Origin: Roseicella frigidaeris
GTDB taxonomy: Bacteria > Pseudomonadota > Alphaproteobacteria > Acetobacterales > Acetobacteraceae
DNA length: 64,000 nucleotides
Assembly: GCF_003258945.1 (NCBI RefSeq)
Contig: NZ_QLIX01000001.1
Coordinates: 310,001 to 374,000, forward strand
Reading direction: 5' to 3'
Below, piece by piece: positions 43,938-53,600 of this stretch. The stretch's first letter is position 1. Each line of letters opens with the position of its first letter. Under the pieces are notes generated by a model. It did no database searches. It was not told the DNA's origin and was given only the letters and a program-made list of their open reading frames with translations. The position numbers and the translations under genes were made by a program.

Positions 43938-44273
43938 ATGGGGATGATGCGCGGACGGCCGAGGATCGGCGACGACCAGGTGGTGGAGCTGGCGGAGATG
44001 TTCCGCCTGATGAGCGACCCGACGCGGCTGCGGATCATTCTCGCCTGCCTCGACGCGCCTGCCGCGGTGGGCGAGATGGCGGACCGGCTCGGCATCTCCG
44101 CCTCGCTGGTCTCGCATCACCTGCGGCTGCTGCGCGCGGCGCGGCTGCTGCAGGCGGATCGGCGTGGCCGGCAGGTCTTCTACGCCGTCCAGGACGAGCA
44201 TATCCGATCCATGCTGTCGGACATGGTCGATCATGTCGCCGAGGTCGATGCCGAGGCGGAGACCGGCGGCTGA
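43938..44273 (+). CDS. ArsR/SmtB family metal-sensing repressor with alpha-5 site
   Basis: A 111-residue winged-helix regulator: EMFRLMSDPTRLRIILACLD, then recognition helix ISASLVSHHLRLLRAARLL and the wing ADRRGRQVFYAV. The C-terminal helix holds Asp86-x-His88-x10-His99-x2-Glu102, exactly the alpha-5 metal site of SmtB/CzrA/NmtR sensors; the alpha-3 cysteine site of ArsR is absent. Such proteins release DNA when metal is bound. Divergent from mntH with an SmtB-like operator between. The start is taken at ATG 43938; the frame opens earlier at 43824, and codons 3 and 4 are also Met. Confidence 0.88.
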   Translation: MGMMRGRPRIGDDQVVELAEMFRLMSDPTRLRIILACLDAPAAVGEMADRLGISASLVSHHLRLLRAARLLQADRRGRQVFYAVQDEHIRSMLSDMVDHVAEVDAEAETGG

Positions 44274-44281
44274 CGGCGACG

Positions 44282-44301
44282 GGCCGGCCTTGCTGCCGGC
44301 C
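44282..44301 (+). terminator. Stem-loop after the ArsR gene
   Basis: ggccggc (44282-44288) pairs with gccggcc (44295-44301) around a 6-nt loop, 8 bp after the ArsR stop. It lacks a T-run but is well placed to end the regulator transcript before the cox operon. Confidence 0.45.
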
Positions 44302-44379
44302 GGCGGCGCCTCACTTGTGCAGGACCATGCCGGGACTTATGGTCCGGCCGCGTCTGTTCTGCCCCTGGCGGCGTGACGC

Positions 44380-44400
44380 GCCGGCCGCTTCGCGGCCGGC
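44380..44400 (+). other. Perfect hairpin in the coxB leader
   Basis: gccggccgc (44380-44388), loop ttc, gcggccggc (44392-44400): a 9-bp stem with a tight loop 56 bp upstream of the chosen coxB start. If the promoter lies further up, this would be in the 5' leader and could affect mRNA stability; if not, it may be part of the ArsR terminator region. Confidence 0.45.
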
Positions 44401-44456
44401 AGGTAAGCGACAGGGCGGCGCGGGTCGCCGGCCCGGACGGGAATGGGAAGCGACGT

Positions 44457-45365
44457 GTGAACGGGCGATGGTTCGCTAAGGCATCGGGGCTCGCAATGCG
44501 GCTCGCACTGGCCGGCCTCTTCGGGGCGTCTTCCCTCATCGGCACGGCCCTGGCGCAGGGCTCGGGGCCCGAGGCCGGCGTCGGCCAGCCGGCCCCCTGG
44601 GGGCTCGGCCTGCAGCCGGCGGCGGGCCCGGTGAAGGAGGCCATCCACGACTTCAACACGCTGGTGCTGTGGATCATCATCGCCATCACCGCCTTCGTGC
44701 TGGTGCTGCTGGCCTATGTGGTGTTCCGCTTCCGCGAGTCGGCCAACCCGACGCCGTCGCGCACCAGCCACAACACCATCATCGAGATCGCCTGGACGGT
44801 GGTGCCGGTGCTGATCCTGGTGGTGATCGCGATCCCGTCCTTCCGCCTCATCTACTATGAGGACCGGGCGCACGACGCCGACCTGACGATCAACGTCCAG
44901 GGCCGGCAGTGGTACTGGCACTACGCCTATCCGGACAACGGCAACTTCGCCTTCGACAGCCGGCCCCTGGCGGATGAGGAGCTGAAGCCCGGCCAGCCGC
45001 GCAACCTGGCGGTGGACGAGCCGCTGGTGATCCCGGTGGGCGCGACCGTGCGGGTGCTGACGACCGGCCAGGACGTGATCCACAGCTTCTTCGTGCCCTC
45101 GCTCGGCGTGCAGAAATACACCATCCCCGGCCGCACGCTGGAGACCTGGTTCAAGGCCGACCGGCCGGGAACCTTCTACGGCCAGTGCAACCAGATCTGT
45201 GGCACGAACCACTGGTTCATGCCGATCCAGGTGCATGCGGTGCCGCAGGCCGAATTCGAGGCCTGGGTCGCGCAGGCCAAGACCAAGTATGCCCAGGCGG
45301 ATGGCGCCCCGGCCCCGCTGGCCACGGCGGCCCCGGCACAGCAACTCGCAGCCCTGCCCCGGTGA
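44457..45365 (+). CDS. coxB: Cytochrome c oxidase subunit II
   Basis: A 302-residue subunit of the aa3-type oxidase that takes electrons from cytochrome c through CuA. Signal peptide (LAMRLALAGLFGASSLIGTA, then LAQ), two membrane helices (about 60-85 and 103-125), then the periplasmic cupredoxin domain. CuA ligands are visible: Cys244-x3-Cys248-x3-His252-x2-Met255 in QCNQICGTNHWFM. The aromatic segment GRQWYWHYAY is the electron entry patch. GTG 44457 has GGAAG upstream; ATG 44496 is an alternative, and the frame is open from 44373. First gene of the cox operon. Confidence 0.93.
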   Translation: MNGRWFAKASGLAMRLALAGLFGASSLIGTALAQGSGPEAGVGQPAPWGLGLQPAAGPVKEAIHDFNTLVLWIIIAITAFVLVLLAYVVFRFRESANPTPSRTSHNTIIEIAWTVVPVLILVVIAIPSFRLIYYEDRAHDADLTINVQGRQWYWHYAYPDNGNFAFDSRPLADEELKPGQPRNLAVDEPLVIPVGATVRVLTTGQDVIHSFFVPSLGVQKYTIPGRTLETWFKADRPGTFYGQCNQICGTNHWFMPIQVHAVPQAEFEAWVAQAKTKYAQADGAPAPLATAAPAQQLAALPR

Positions 45366-45383
45366 GCCCGGCGGCAGGACTGA

Positions 45384-47057
<1,674 letters not shown>

Positions 47058-47067
47058 GGCGTGGCCG

Positions 47068-47090
47068 CGCCGGGGCCGCGTGCCCCGGCG
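47068..47090 (+). terminator. Intercistronic hairpin between coxA and ctaB
   Basis: cgccggggc (47068-47076) and gccccggcg (47082-47090) form a perfect 9-bp stem with a 5-nt loop, 10 bp after the coxA stop. It may be a partial terminator or a processing site that lowers expression of the assembly genes relative to coxBA. Confidence 0.55.
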
Positions 47091-47178
47091 CCCTTACCTA
47101 TGACCACAGGTTTCGCCATGCCTCTTTCCCTCCCCCGGGGCATGGCATCCCCCTGGTACAAGGCCCAGACCCGCGATC

Positions 47179-48117
47179 ATGAGTGACGTGACCCTTTCCT
47201 CCGCCTCGGATGCCGTCATCCCACAGGACCTGTCCGAGGTCCGCGACTGGGTGACGCTGCTGAAGCCCCGGGTCATCTCGCTCGTCGTGCTGACGGGCCT
47301 GGTCGGGATGCTGGTGGCGCCGGGCCGCCTGCCGCCGGCGCTCGCCATCGCCACCGTGCTCTGCATCGCGCTCGGCGCCGGCGCCGCGGGCGCGATCAAC
47401 ATGTGGTACGACCGCGACATCGACGCGCGGATGAAGCGCACCGCGGCCCGCCCCATCCCGGCCGGCCGGATCGAGCCGGGGGCGGCGCTGGCCTATGGCG
47501 TGGCGCTCGCCGCCGCCTCGGTCATCATCCTCGGCCTGGCGACCAACTGGGTGGCCGCCGGGGTGCTGGCGCTCTCGATCGGCTTCTACGTCTTCGTCTA
47601 CACCATGTGGCTGAAGCGCCGGACCAGCCAGAACATCGTCATCGGCGGCGCCGCCGGCGCCTTCCCGCCGGTGATCGGCTGGGCGGCGGTGACCGGCGGC
47701 GTGACGCTCGAGCCGCTGCTGCTCTTCGCCATCATCTTCTTCTGGACCCCGCCGCATTTCTGGGCCCTCAGCCTCTTCGCGCATGCCGATTACGAGCGGG
47801 TCGGCGTGCCGATGCTGCCGGTCACCCATGGCGCGCGCGAGACCCGGCGGCAGGTGCTGCTCTACACCCTGCTGCTGCTGCCGCTGACGCTGACGCCGGT
47901 GCTGCTCGGCTTCGCCGGCTGGGTCTATGCCGCGGTGGCGGCGCTGCTCGGCATCGTCTTCCTCGGGCATGCCCTCGCCGTCTGGCGCGACCGCCAGGAT
48001 GCGGCGGGGCGCAGCCTGACCGGCGACGCGCCGGCCAGGAAGGCCTTCCGCTACTCGCTCTCCTATCTCGGCCTGCTCTTCATCGCTCTGGCGGTCGACC
48101 GGGTGCTGCTCGGATGA
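47179..48117 (+). CDS. ctaB: Protoheme IX farnesyltransferase (heme O synthase)
   Basis: A 312-residue membrane prenyltransferase that adds farnesyl to heme b, the first step to heme a for this oxidase. It is a UbiA-superfamily protein with about nine helices and the two aspartate-rich motifs: NMWYDRDIDARMKRTAARPIP and the second near FFWTPPHFWALSLFAHADYE. The N-terminal LLKPRVISLVVLTGLVG is typical. Its place directly after coxA is normal in alphaproteobacteria. 121 bp, with a hairpin, separate it from coxA. Confidence 0.95.
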   Translation: MSDVTLSSASDAVIPQDLSEVRDWVTLLKPRVISLVVLTGLVGMLVAPGRLPPALAIATVLCIALGAGAAGAINMWYDRDIDARMKRTAARPIPAGRIEPGAALAYGVALAAASVIILGLATNWVAAGVLALSIGFYVFVYTMWLKRRTSQNIVIGGAAGAFPPVIGWAAVTGGVTLEPLLLFAIIFFWTPPHFWALSLFAHADYERVGVPMLPVTHGARETRRQVLLYTLLLLPLTLTPVLLGFAGWVYAAVAALLGIVFLGHALAVWRDRQDAAGRSLTGDAPARKAFRYSLSYLGLLFIALAVDRVLLG

Positions 48118-48163
48118 GGCCGCCCCGTCCCGAGCCAGGCCGCCGGCGCCCGAGGGCCTTGCC

Positions 48164-48313
48164 ATGCCAGCCGCGCAGGCCGGCATGACGCCGGAGCAGC
48201 GCGCCGATTTCGAGCGGCGGCGCCGGCAGAAGAACTGGGCCGTGCTGGGCGTGCTGATCGCCCTCGTCATCCTGTTCTTCTTCATCAGCACAGCCCGCGT
48301 GCTGCGCGGCTGA
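48164..48313 (+). CDS. Small CoxF-like single-helix membrane protein
   Basis: A 49-residue protein: a basic segment TPEQRADFERRRRQKNWAVL followed by one membrane helix (GVLIALVILFFFISTARVL). Small genes of this shape and place, between ctaB and ctaG, are annotated coxF or cytochrome oxidase assembly accessory in alphaproteobacteria; the function is not established. GAGGG precedes the ATG at 48164; a second ATG at 48185 would give 42 residues. Confidence 0.75.
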   Translation: MPAAQAGMTPEQRADFERRRRQKNWAVLGVLIALVILFFFISTARVLRG

Positions 48314-48350
48314 CCGTGCCCGATCCCCGCGATCCCGTTCCCTGCGAGCC

Positions 48351-48980
48351 ATGACCCAGATCAGTCCGGAGTCCCGCGCCGCCACGCTTCGCCGCCGCAA
48401 CCGCCGCATGGCGATCGGCGTCGGCGCCTTCGTCTGCGGCATGGTCGGCCTCGCCTTCGCCTCGGTGCCGCTCTACGACATGTTCTGCCGCGCCACCGGC
48501 TACAACGGCACGGTGCAGGTGGGCGGTCCGGCGGCGCCGGGCGCCGCGGCGCAGCAGGTCACCATCCGCTTCAACGCCAACACCCATCCCGGCCTGCCCT
48601 GGCGCTTCGCGCCGGACCAGGGGCCAATGCGGCTGCATCTGGGCGAGGAGGGGATGGCCTTCTACAAGGCGGCCAACCTCGCCGCCGAGCCGGTCACCGG
48701 CGTCGCCACCTACAACGTCACGCCGGAGGTGGTGGGCAAGTATTTCCACAAGACCGCCTGCTTCTGCTTCAATCAGCAGACGCTCGAGCCGGGGCAGCAG
48801 GTGGACATGCCGATCACCTTCTGGGTGGACCCGAAGATGGCCGCGGACCCGGTGACGCGCGACATCCGCACCATCACCATCAACTACACCTTCTTCCGCA
48901 GCCTCGACGACGCCGAGCGCTCGGGCGCCCTGGCGAGCGCCGCGCCGCATGTCGGCGCCGCGCCGCGCGCCACGCCATGA
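48351..48980 (+). CDS. ctaG: Cytochrome c oxidase assembly protein CtaG/Cox11
   Basis: A 209-residue copper chaperone that delivers CuB to subunit I. It has one N-terminal membrane helix (MAIGVGAFVCGMVGLAFASV, after NRR) and a periplasmic domain with VPLYDMFCRATGYNGTV, the conserved copper-binding CFCF in FHKTACFCFNQQTL, and MPITFWVDPKM. Ends in a variable tail. It lies 37 bp after the CoxF-like gene. Confidence 0.95.
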   Translation: MTQISPESRAATLRRRNRRMAIGVGAFVCGMVGLAFASVPLYDMFCRATGYNGTVQVGGPAAPGAAAQQVTIRFNANTHPGLPWRFAPDQGPMRLHLGEEGMAFYKAANLAAEPVTGVATYNVTPEVVGKYFHKTACFCFNQQTLEPGQQVDMPITFWVDPKMAADPVTRDIRTITINYTFFRSLDDAERSGALASAAPHVGAAPRATP

Positions 48981-49096
48981 GCCGCTCCCGCCGCCCGGCG
49001 CCCCCGCCGCGCCCGGTCGGGGCGGGCTTGATCGGGGCCGGGATTTCGGAATTGATGCCCAGCATCGGCGATGCCGCCTCGCAGCGCGGCGCCTGA
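48977..49096 (+). CDS. Possible 39-residue ORF between ctaG and coxC
   Basis: An ATG overlaps the ctaG stop (ATGA) and the frame runs 39 codons to TGA at 49094-49096. The product is Arg/Pro-rich at first, then VGAGLIGAGISELMPSIGDA. It fills most of the 138-bp gap before coxC. There is no recognised family, and the overlap is its only support, so it may be chance. Confidence 0.22.
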   Translation: MSRSRRPAPPPRPVGAGLIGAGISELMPSIGDAASQRGA

Positions 49097-49118
49097 CAGG
49101 ATCGAACCAGGACGAGAC

Positions 49119-49964
49119 ATGGCCAGCACCACGGATCTCGCGGCGGAGCCCGCGCCGCTGCACAAGCACCCCTACCACCTGGTCGATCCCTCGCCCTGGC
49201 CGCTGGCCGGCGCCTTCGCGGGCGGCGCCTTCGTGCTCGGGATCGTTCTGCTGTCGCATTACGGCATCCACTGGATGCTCTATCTCGGCGTCGCCAGCGT
49301 GCTCGCCACCATGTTCTTCTGGTGGCGCGACGTGATCCGGGAGGCGCGGACGCCCGGCATGCACACCCCGGTGGTGCGCATCGGCCTGCGCTACGGCATG
49401 GCGCTGTTCATCGCCTCCGAGGTGATGTTCTTCGTCGCCTTCTTCTGGGCCTATTTCCATTTCGCCCTCTACCCGCAGCACGTCTCCGGCGCGGCGGAGG
49501 CGGTGTGGCCGCCCCAGGGCATCCATACCTTCGATCCCTTCGGCCTGCCCTTCCTGAACACCATGATCCTGCTGCTCTCGGGCTGCACGGTCACCTGGGC
49601 GCACCATTCGCTGCTGCACAACGACCGCAAGGGCCTGATCGCCGGCCTGGCGCTCACCGTGCTGCTCGGCATCTCCTTCACCACCTTCCAGGTGATCGAG
49701 TATTCCGAGGCGCCCTTCGCCTTCACCGGCGGCATCTATCCCTCGACCTTCTTCCTCGCCACCGGCTTCCACGGCTTCCACGTGCTGGTCGGCACCACCT
49801 TCCTCCTCGTCTGCCTGATCCGGGCCTCGCGCGGCGCCTTCACGCCGGAGCGGCATTTCGGCTTCGAGGCCGCGGCCTGGTACTGGCACTTCGTCGACGT
49901 TGTCTGGCTGTTCCTTTTCGTCTGCATCTACCTCTGGGGTGCCGGCGACATCATGGAGCATTGA
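49119..49964 (+). CDS. coxC: Cytochrome c oxidase subunit III
   Basis: A 281-residue membrane subunit with seven helices: KHPYHLVDPSPWPLAGAFAG at the N-terminus, FIASEVMFFVAFFWAYFHFA, LLSGCTVTWAHHSLL, GFHGFHVLVGTTFLLVCLIR and the end WYWHFVDVVWLFLFVCIYLW. The conserved glutamate in ASEVMFF and lipid-binding histidines are kept. ATG 49119 has AGGACGAG upstream; the frame opens 16 codons earlier. Subunit III stabilises the catalytic core. Confidence 0.96.
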   Translation: MASTTDLAAEPAPLHKHPYHLVDPSPWPLAGAFAGGAFVLGIVLLSHYGIHWMLYLGVASVLATMFFWWRDVIREARTPGMHTPVVRIGLRYGMALFIASEVMFFVAFFWAYFHFALYPQHVSGAAEAVWPPQGIHTFDPFGLPFLNTMILLLSGCTVTWAHHSLLHNDRKGLIAGLALTVLLGISFTTFQVIEYSEAPFAFTGGIYPSTFFLATGFHGFHVLVGTTFLLVCLIRASRGAFTPERHFGFEAAAWYWHFVDVVWLFLFVCIYLWGAGDIMEH

Positions 49965-49965
49965 G

Positions 49966-50337
49966 GTGACGGCGGGTTCGGCCCGGGATCGGGCCGCCCC
50001 GCTGGTGCCGGCCGTCCTGCTGGGCCGCTGTCCGCGCTGCGGCAGCGGCCCGCTCTTTTCCGGGCTGCTGACGGTGCGCGACACCTGCCCGGAATGCGGC
50101 CTGGACCTGCGGGCGCATGATGCCGGCGACGGCCCGGCCATGGCCGGCATCTTCATCGTCGGCGCGCTGGCGGTGATCGCGGCGCTGGTGGTGGATGCGA
50201 AGTACCAGCCGCCGCTCTGGCTGCATGCGGTGCTCTGGCCGGTCATCGTGCTGCCGCTCGCGCTGCTGGTGATGCGGCTGGCCAAGGCCCTGCTGGTGGC
50301 GCTGCAGTACCGGCACCGGCTGCGGATCTCGGCATGA
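49966..50337 (+). CDS. DUF983 protein with zinc-ribbon and two membrane helices
   Basis: A 123-residue protein. Two Cys pairs, CPRCG and CPECG, form a zinc ribbon at about residues 24-50, followed by the DUF983 core GLDLRAHDAGDGPAMAGIFI and two helices. DUF983 genes are found in cox clusters between coxC and surf1 throughout alphaproteobacteria; a role in oxidase assembly is inferred from this. It starts with GTG one base after the coxC stop; surf1 overlaps its end by ATGA. Confidence 0.88.
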   Translation: MTAGSARDRAAPLVPAVLLGRCPRCGSGPLFSGLLTVRDTCPECGLDLRAHDAGDGPAMAGIFIVGALAVIAALVVDAKYQPPLWLHAVLWPVIVLPLALLVMRLAKALLVALQYRHRLRISA

Positions 50338-51065
50338 CCCTGCGCCGCTGGGCGCTGGTGCTGCTCGCGCTGCCCCTGCTCGCCGTGCTGCTCGGCCTCG
50401 GCACTTGGCAGGTGCGGCGGCTGCACTGGAAGACCGGGCTGCTCGCCAGCATCGCAGCGGCGGAGGCGGGGCCGGCGCAGCCGCTCGGCGCGGCGGTGCC
50501 CGCCCCCTTCGCCAAGGTCAGCGCCACCGGCCAGTTCGACCATGGGCGGGAGGGGCTGCTCGGCGTCGAGCTGCGCGGCACCACCATGGGCGCGCATCTG
50601 CTGACGCCGCTGCTGCGCCCCGGGGCGCCGCCGCTGCTGGTCGATCGCGGCTGGGTGCCGGTGGAGCGCAGCCAGGGCATCGACCGGCCCGCGGGCGAGG
50701 TGACCGTCACCGGCTATGTCCGCGCCCCGGACGAGCGCGACTGGAACTCGCCGCGCGACGACCCGGCGGCGCGCCGCTTCTACCTGCTCGATCCGGCGGC
50801 GATCGGCGCGGCGCTCGGCCTGCCGCCGCCGGCGCCCTTCGGCCTGGTGGCGCTGGCGCCCCCCGGCACCCCGCCGCATGTCCTGCCAGCCGCCGCGCGC
50901 AGCCTGCCGCGGCCGAACAACCCGCATCTCGGCTATGCCATCACCTGGTACGGCTTGGCCGCGGCGCTGGTCGGCGTCACCATCGCCTTCCTGCTGCGGC
51001 GTCCCGCCACCGGGCCGGGGGCGCCCGATTCTGCCTGCGAGACCGCCGATGACCGCCGCCTATGA
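50334..51065 (+). CDS. SURF1 family cytochrome oxidase assembly protein
   Basis: A 243-residue protein with one helix at each end. SURF1 helps insert heme a into subunit I. Landmarks: LGLGTWQVRRLHWKTGLLA, the V-DRGWVPVE motif, GEVTVTGYVR, and the C-terminal RPNNPHLGYAITWYGLAAAL. Overlaps DUF983 by four bases and the M32 peptidase by 17. Confidence 0.94.
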   Translation: MTLRRWALVLLALPLLAVLLGLGTWQVRRLHWKTGLLASIAAAEAGPAQPLGAAVPAPFAKVSATGQFDHGREGLLGVELRGTTMGAHLLTPLLRPGAPPLLVDRGWVPVERSQGIDRPAGEVTVTGYVRAPDERDWNSPRDDPAARRFYLLDPAAIGAALGLPPPAPFGLVALAPPGTPPHVLPAAARSLPRPNNPHLGYAITWYGLAAALVGVTIAFLLRRPATGPGAPDSACETADDRRL

Positions 51066-52530
51066 CCGCCTGAAGGCCCGCTTCGCCCGCATCGCCCTGC
51101 TCGGCGAGGCGCAATCCATGCTGCACTGGGATGCCAGCGCGATGATGCCGCCGGGCGGCGCCGCGGCGCGCGGCGAGCAGCTCGCGGCGCTCGCCGGCCT
51201 CGCCCATGACCTGCTCACCGCGCCGGAGGTGGGGGACGACCTCGCCGCCGCCACGGCCGGGGGCGCGTGGGATGCGCCGAACCTCGCCCTGATGCGCCGC
51301 GCCCATGCCCGCGCCGCGGCGCTGCCCACCGCGCTGGTCGAGGCGATGGCGATCGCCAACAGCGCCTGCGAGGCCCGCTGGCGGGAGGCCAAGGCAGCGG
51401 CCGACTTCGCCATGGTCCGGCCGCGGCTGGAGGAGGTGGTGCGGCTGCAGCGGGAGATGGCGGCCGCGCTCGCCGCCGCGCTCGGCCTCGATCCCTATGA
51501 CGCGCTGATGGAGGGCTACCAGCGCGGCGTCACCGCGGCCGAGCTGGAGCCGGTCTTCGCCGCCTACGAGGCCTTCCTGCGCGAGGCCCTGCCGCAGGCC
51601 GAGGCGATCCAGGCCCGCCGCCCGGCGCCGGTGCCGCTGCCCGGCCCCTTCCCGGTGGAGCGGCAGCGCGCGCTCTGCCGCGCCCTGTCGGAGCGGGTTG
51701 GCCTCGACTACGCCCATGCCCGGCTGGACGAGAGCCTGCACCCCTTCTGCGGCGGCACGCCCACCGATATCCGCCTGACCACCTTCTATGCCGAGGCGGA
51801 TGTCGCCAAGGCGCTGATGGGCGTGCTGCACGAGACCGGCCACGCCCAGTACGAGCGCGGCCTGCCCGCCGCCTGGGCGCGCCAGCCGGTGGGCGAGGCC
51901 GCCGGCATGGCGGCGCATGAGAGCCAGAGCCTGATCGTCGAGATGCAGGCCTGCCGCTCCGACGCCTTCCTCGGCTTCCTCGGCGGCGAGCTGCACCGTG
52001 CCTTCGGCGGCGATCCGGCGCTGTATTCCGTGCCGAACCTCGCCGCGCAGTGGCGCCGGGTCGGGCGCGGCTTCATCCGCGTCGATGCCGACGAGCTGAC
52101 CTATCCGGCGCATGTCATCCTCCGCTTCCGGCTCGAGCGGGCATTGATCGAGGGCCGGCTCGCCGTCGCCGACCTGCCCGCCGCCTGGAACGAGGGGCTG
52201 CACGGGCTGCTCGGCATCACCCCGCCGGACGACGCGCAGGGCTGCCTGCAGGACATCCACTGGCATGACGGCGCCTTCGGCTATTTCCCGAGCTACACCC
52301 TCGGCGCCATGGCGGCGGCGCAGCTCATGCGCGCGGCGCGGCGCGACCGGCCGGAGATCGACGCGGCGCTGGCCCGGGGCGAGATGCAGCCGCTGATGGG
52401 CTGGCTGCGCGAGAAGGTGCACGGCCAGGGGGCGCGCCTCGGCTTCCAGGACCTGCTGCGCCACGCGACGGGCAAGCCGCTCGACCCGGCGGATTTCACC
52501 GCGCATCTCCGCGCCCGCTACCTGCAATGA
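51049..52530 (+). CDS. Carboxypeptidase M32 (thermostable carboxypeptidase 1 family)
   Basis: A 493-residue cytosolic zinc carboxypeptidase. Active site: HETGH at His261-His265 (HExxH with the catalytic Glu), third ligand in MAAHESQSLIVE, and the family signatures HPFCGGTPTDIRLTT and DELTYPAHV. Removes C-terminal residues with broad specificity. It starts inside the end of surf1 with ATGACCGCCGCC; an ATG 12 bases later is not in frame. It is probably the last gene of the operon, since a GC hairpin follows at 52533. Confidence 0.93.
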   Translation: MTAAYDRLKARFARIALLGEAQSMLHWDASAMMPPGGAAARGEQLAALAGLAHDLLTAPEVGDDLAAATAGGAWDAPNLALMRRAHARAAALPTALVEAMAIANSACEARWREAKAAADFAMVRPRLEEVVRLQREMAAALAAALGLDPYDALMEGYQRGVTAAELEPVFAAYEAFLREALPQAEAIQARRPAPVPLPGPFPVERQRALCRALSERVGLDYAHARLDESLHPFCGGTPTDIRLTTFYAEADVAKALMGVLHETGHAQYERGLPAAWARQPVGEAAGMAAHESQSLIVEMQACRSDAFLGFLGGELHRAFGGDPALYSVPNLAAQWRRVGRGFIRVDADELTYPAHVILRFRLERALIEGRLAVADLPAAWNEGLHGLLGITPPDDAQGCLQDIHWHDGAFGYFPSYTLGAMAAAQLMRAARRDRPEIDAALARGEMQPLMGWLREKVHGQGARLGFQDLLRHATGKPLDPADFTAHLRARYLQ

Positions 52531-52532
52531 GC

Positions 52533-52554
52533 CCGGCGGCCGGCTTGCCGCCGG
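52533..52554 (+). terminator. Stem-loop after the M32 carboxypeptidase gene
   Basis: ccggcggc (52533-52540) and gccgccgg (52547-52554) pair around a 6-nt loop, 3 bp after the stop; the flanking ggcc and ggccgg allow longer alternative pairings. No T-run. Likely the end of the cox operon transcript. Confidence 0.5.
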
Positions 52555-52593
52555 CCGGGGCAGGGGACAGGCTGTGGCGACGGAGGAACTGCC

Positions 52594-53385
52594 ATGGCCA
52601 TGCGTTACGCGGTGCGCGCCCACAACCTGTCGGCGCAGTCCGAGAACAAGATCCATGACGACGCCGTGGCCCGCCGCTTCGGCTTCCGCGGCGCCCTGGT
52701 GCCCGGCGTCGAGGTCTATGCCTATGCCTGCCACCCGGCCGTCGAGCGCTGGGGCCGCGACTGGCTGGAGCGCGGCACCGCGGATTGCCGCTTCCTCTCG
52801 CCGGTGCATGACGAGGAGCTGGTCGAGGTCGAAGCGGTGGAGGCGGCCGAGGGGCTGGCGCTGACCGTCCGGCGGGGGGAGACGATCTGCGCCACGGGAC
52901 ATGCGGCGCTGCCGCCCGCCGCCGGGGCGCCCTCCGCCGCCCCCGAGACCCCGCCCTGGCGCGCGCCGCCCGCCGAGCGGCCGCCGGCGAGCGAGGCGAG
53001 CCTGGCGCCGGGCACCGTCCTCGGCACCGCCCCGCTCGAGGTCACGCCCGCGGCGGCGGCCGCCTATCTGGCGGCGGTGCGGGAGACCAGCCCGCTCTAT
53101 GCCGAGGCCGGGCTCGTGCATCCCGGCATGGTGCTGCGTCTGTGCAACCAGGCCCTGGTGCAGAATGTGGTGCTGGGCCCCTGGATCCATACCGGCAGCC
53201 GGGTGCGCAACCTGGCGGCGGCCCGGATCGGCGAGAGCCTGGTGGCGCGCGCCCGGGTCACGGCCAATGGCGAGCGCAAGGGGCATCGGATCGTCGAGCT
53301 CGTGGTGCAGGTGGTGACCGGCGCGGGCCGGCCCATCGCCCTGGTGGAGCATGCGGCGATCTGGCGGCCCCGCCAGCTCGGCTGA
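52594..53385 (+). CDS. Double hot-dog fold protein (MaoC/acyl-dehydratase-like)
   Basis: A 263-residue protein made of two hot-dog-like halves. The N-terminal half has NKIHDDAVARRFGFRGALVP followed by GVEVYAY, as in MaoC-type hydratases; the C-terminal half has LVHPGMVLRLCNQALVQNVV and GPWIHTGSRVRNLAAARIGE, a pattern of acyl-binding hot-dog domains. They are joined by a Pro/Ala-rich linker (about 108-140). Thioester hydratase or thioesterase activity is possible; I do not see the full R-hydratase D-x4-H motif. GAGGAACT precedes the ATG. Confidence 0.72.
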   Translation: MAMRYAVRAHNLSAQSENKIHDDAVARRFGFRGALVPGVEVYAYACHPAVERWGRDWLERGTADCRFLSPVHDEELVEVEAVEAAEGLALTVRRGETICATGHAALPPAAGAPSAAPETPPWRAPPAERPPASEASLAPGTVLGTAPLEVTPAAAAAYLAAVRETSPLYAEAGLVHPGMVLRLCNQALVQNVVLGPWIHTGSRVRNLAAARIGESLVARARVTANGERKGHRIVELVVQVVTGAGRPIALVEHAAIWRPRQLG

Positions 53386-53600
53386 GGCGCCGGCGGGCCA
53401 TGGGCACGGGCCCTGGGCACGGGCTTCGAGCCGGAATTTTCATCTGGATGGAGGCGCAGGCCGGCGGTATTGGTTGCGAAATCGACTCGAGATATCGCCC
53501 CGATGCAGCCGGCCCCCGGTCAGATCCCGCTCTCCGCGGCCGCCATGCGGCCCCGGGCCGGCGCGTCGTCCGGCCCGGGGCCGGACCGGCAGAGGGATGG

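Noticed and set aside
48285-50927. An 880-codon minus-strand frame opposite ctaG, coxC, DUF983 and SURF1
   Set aside because: Shadow of four well-supported genes with conserved motifs on the other strand.
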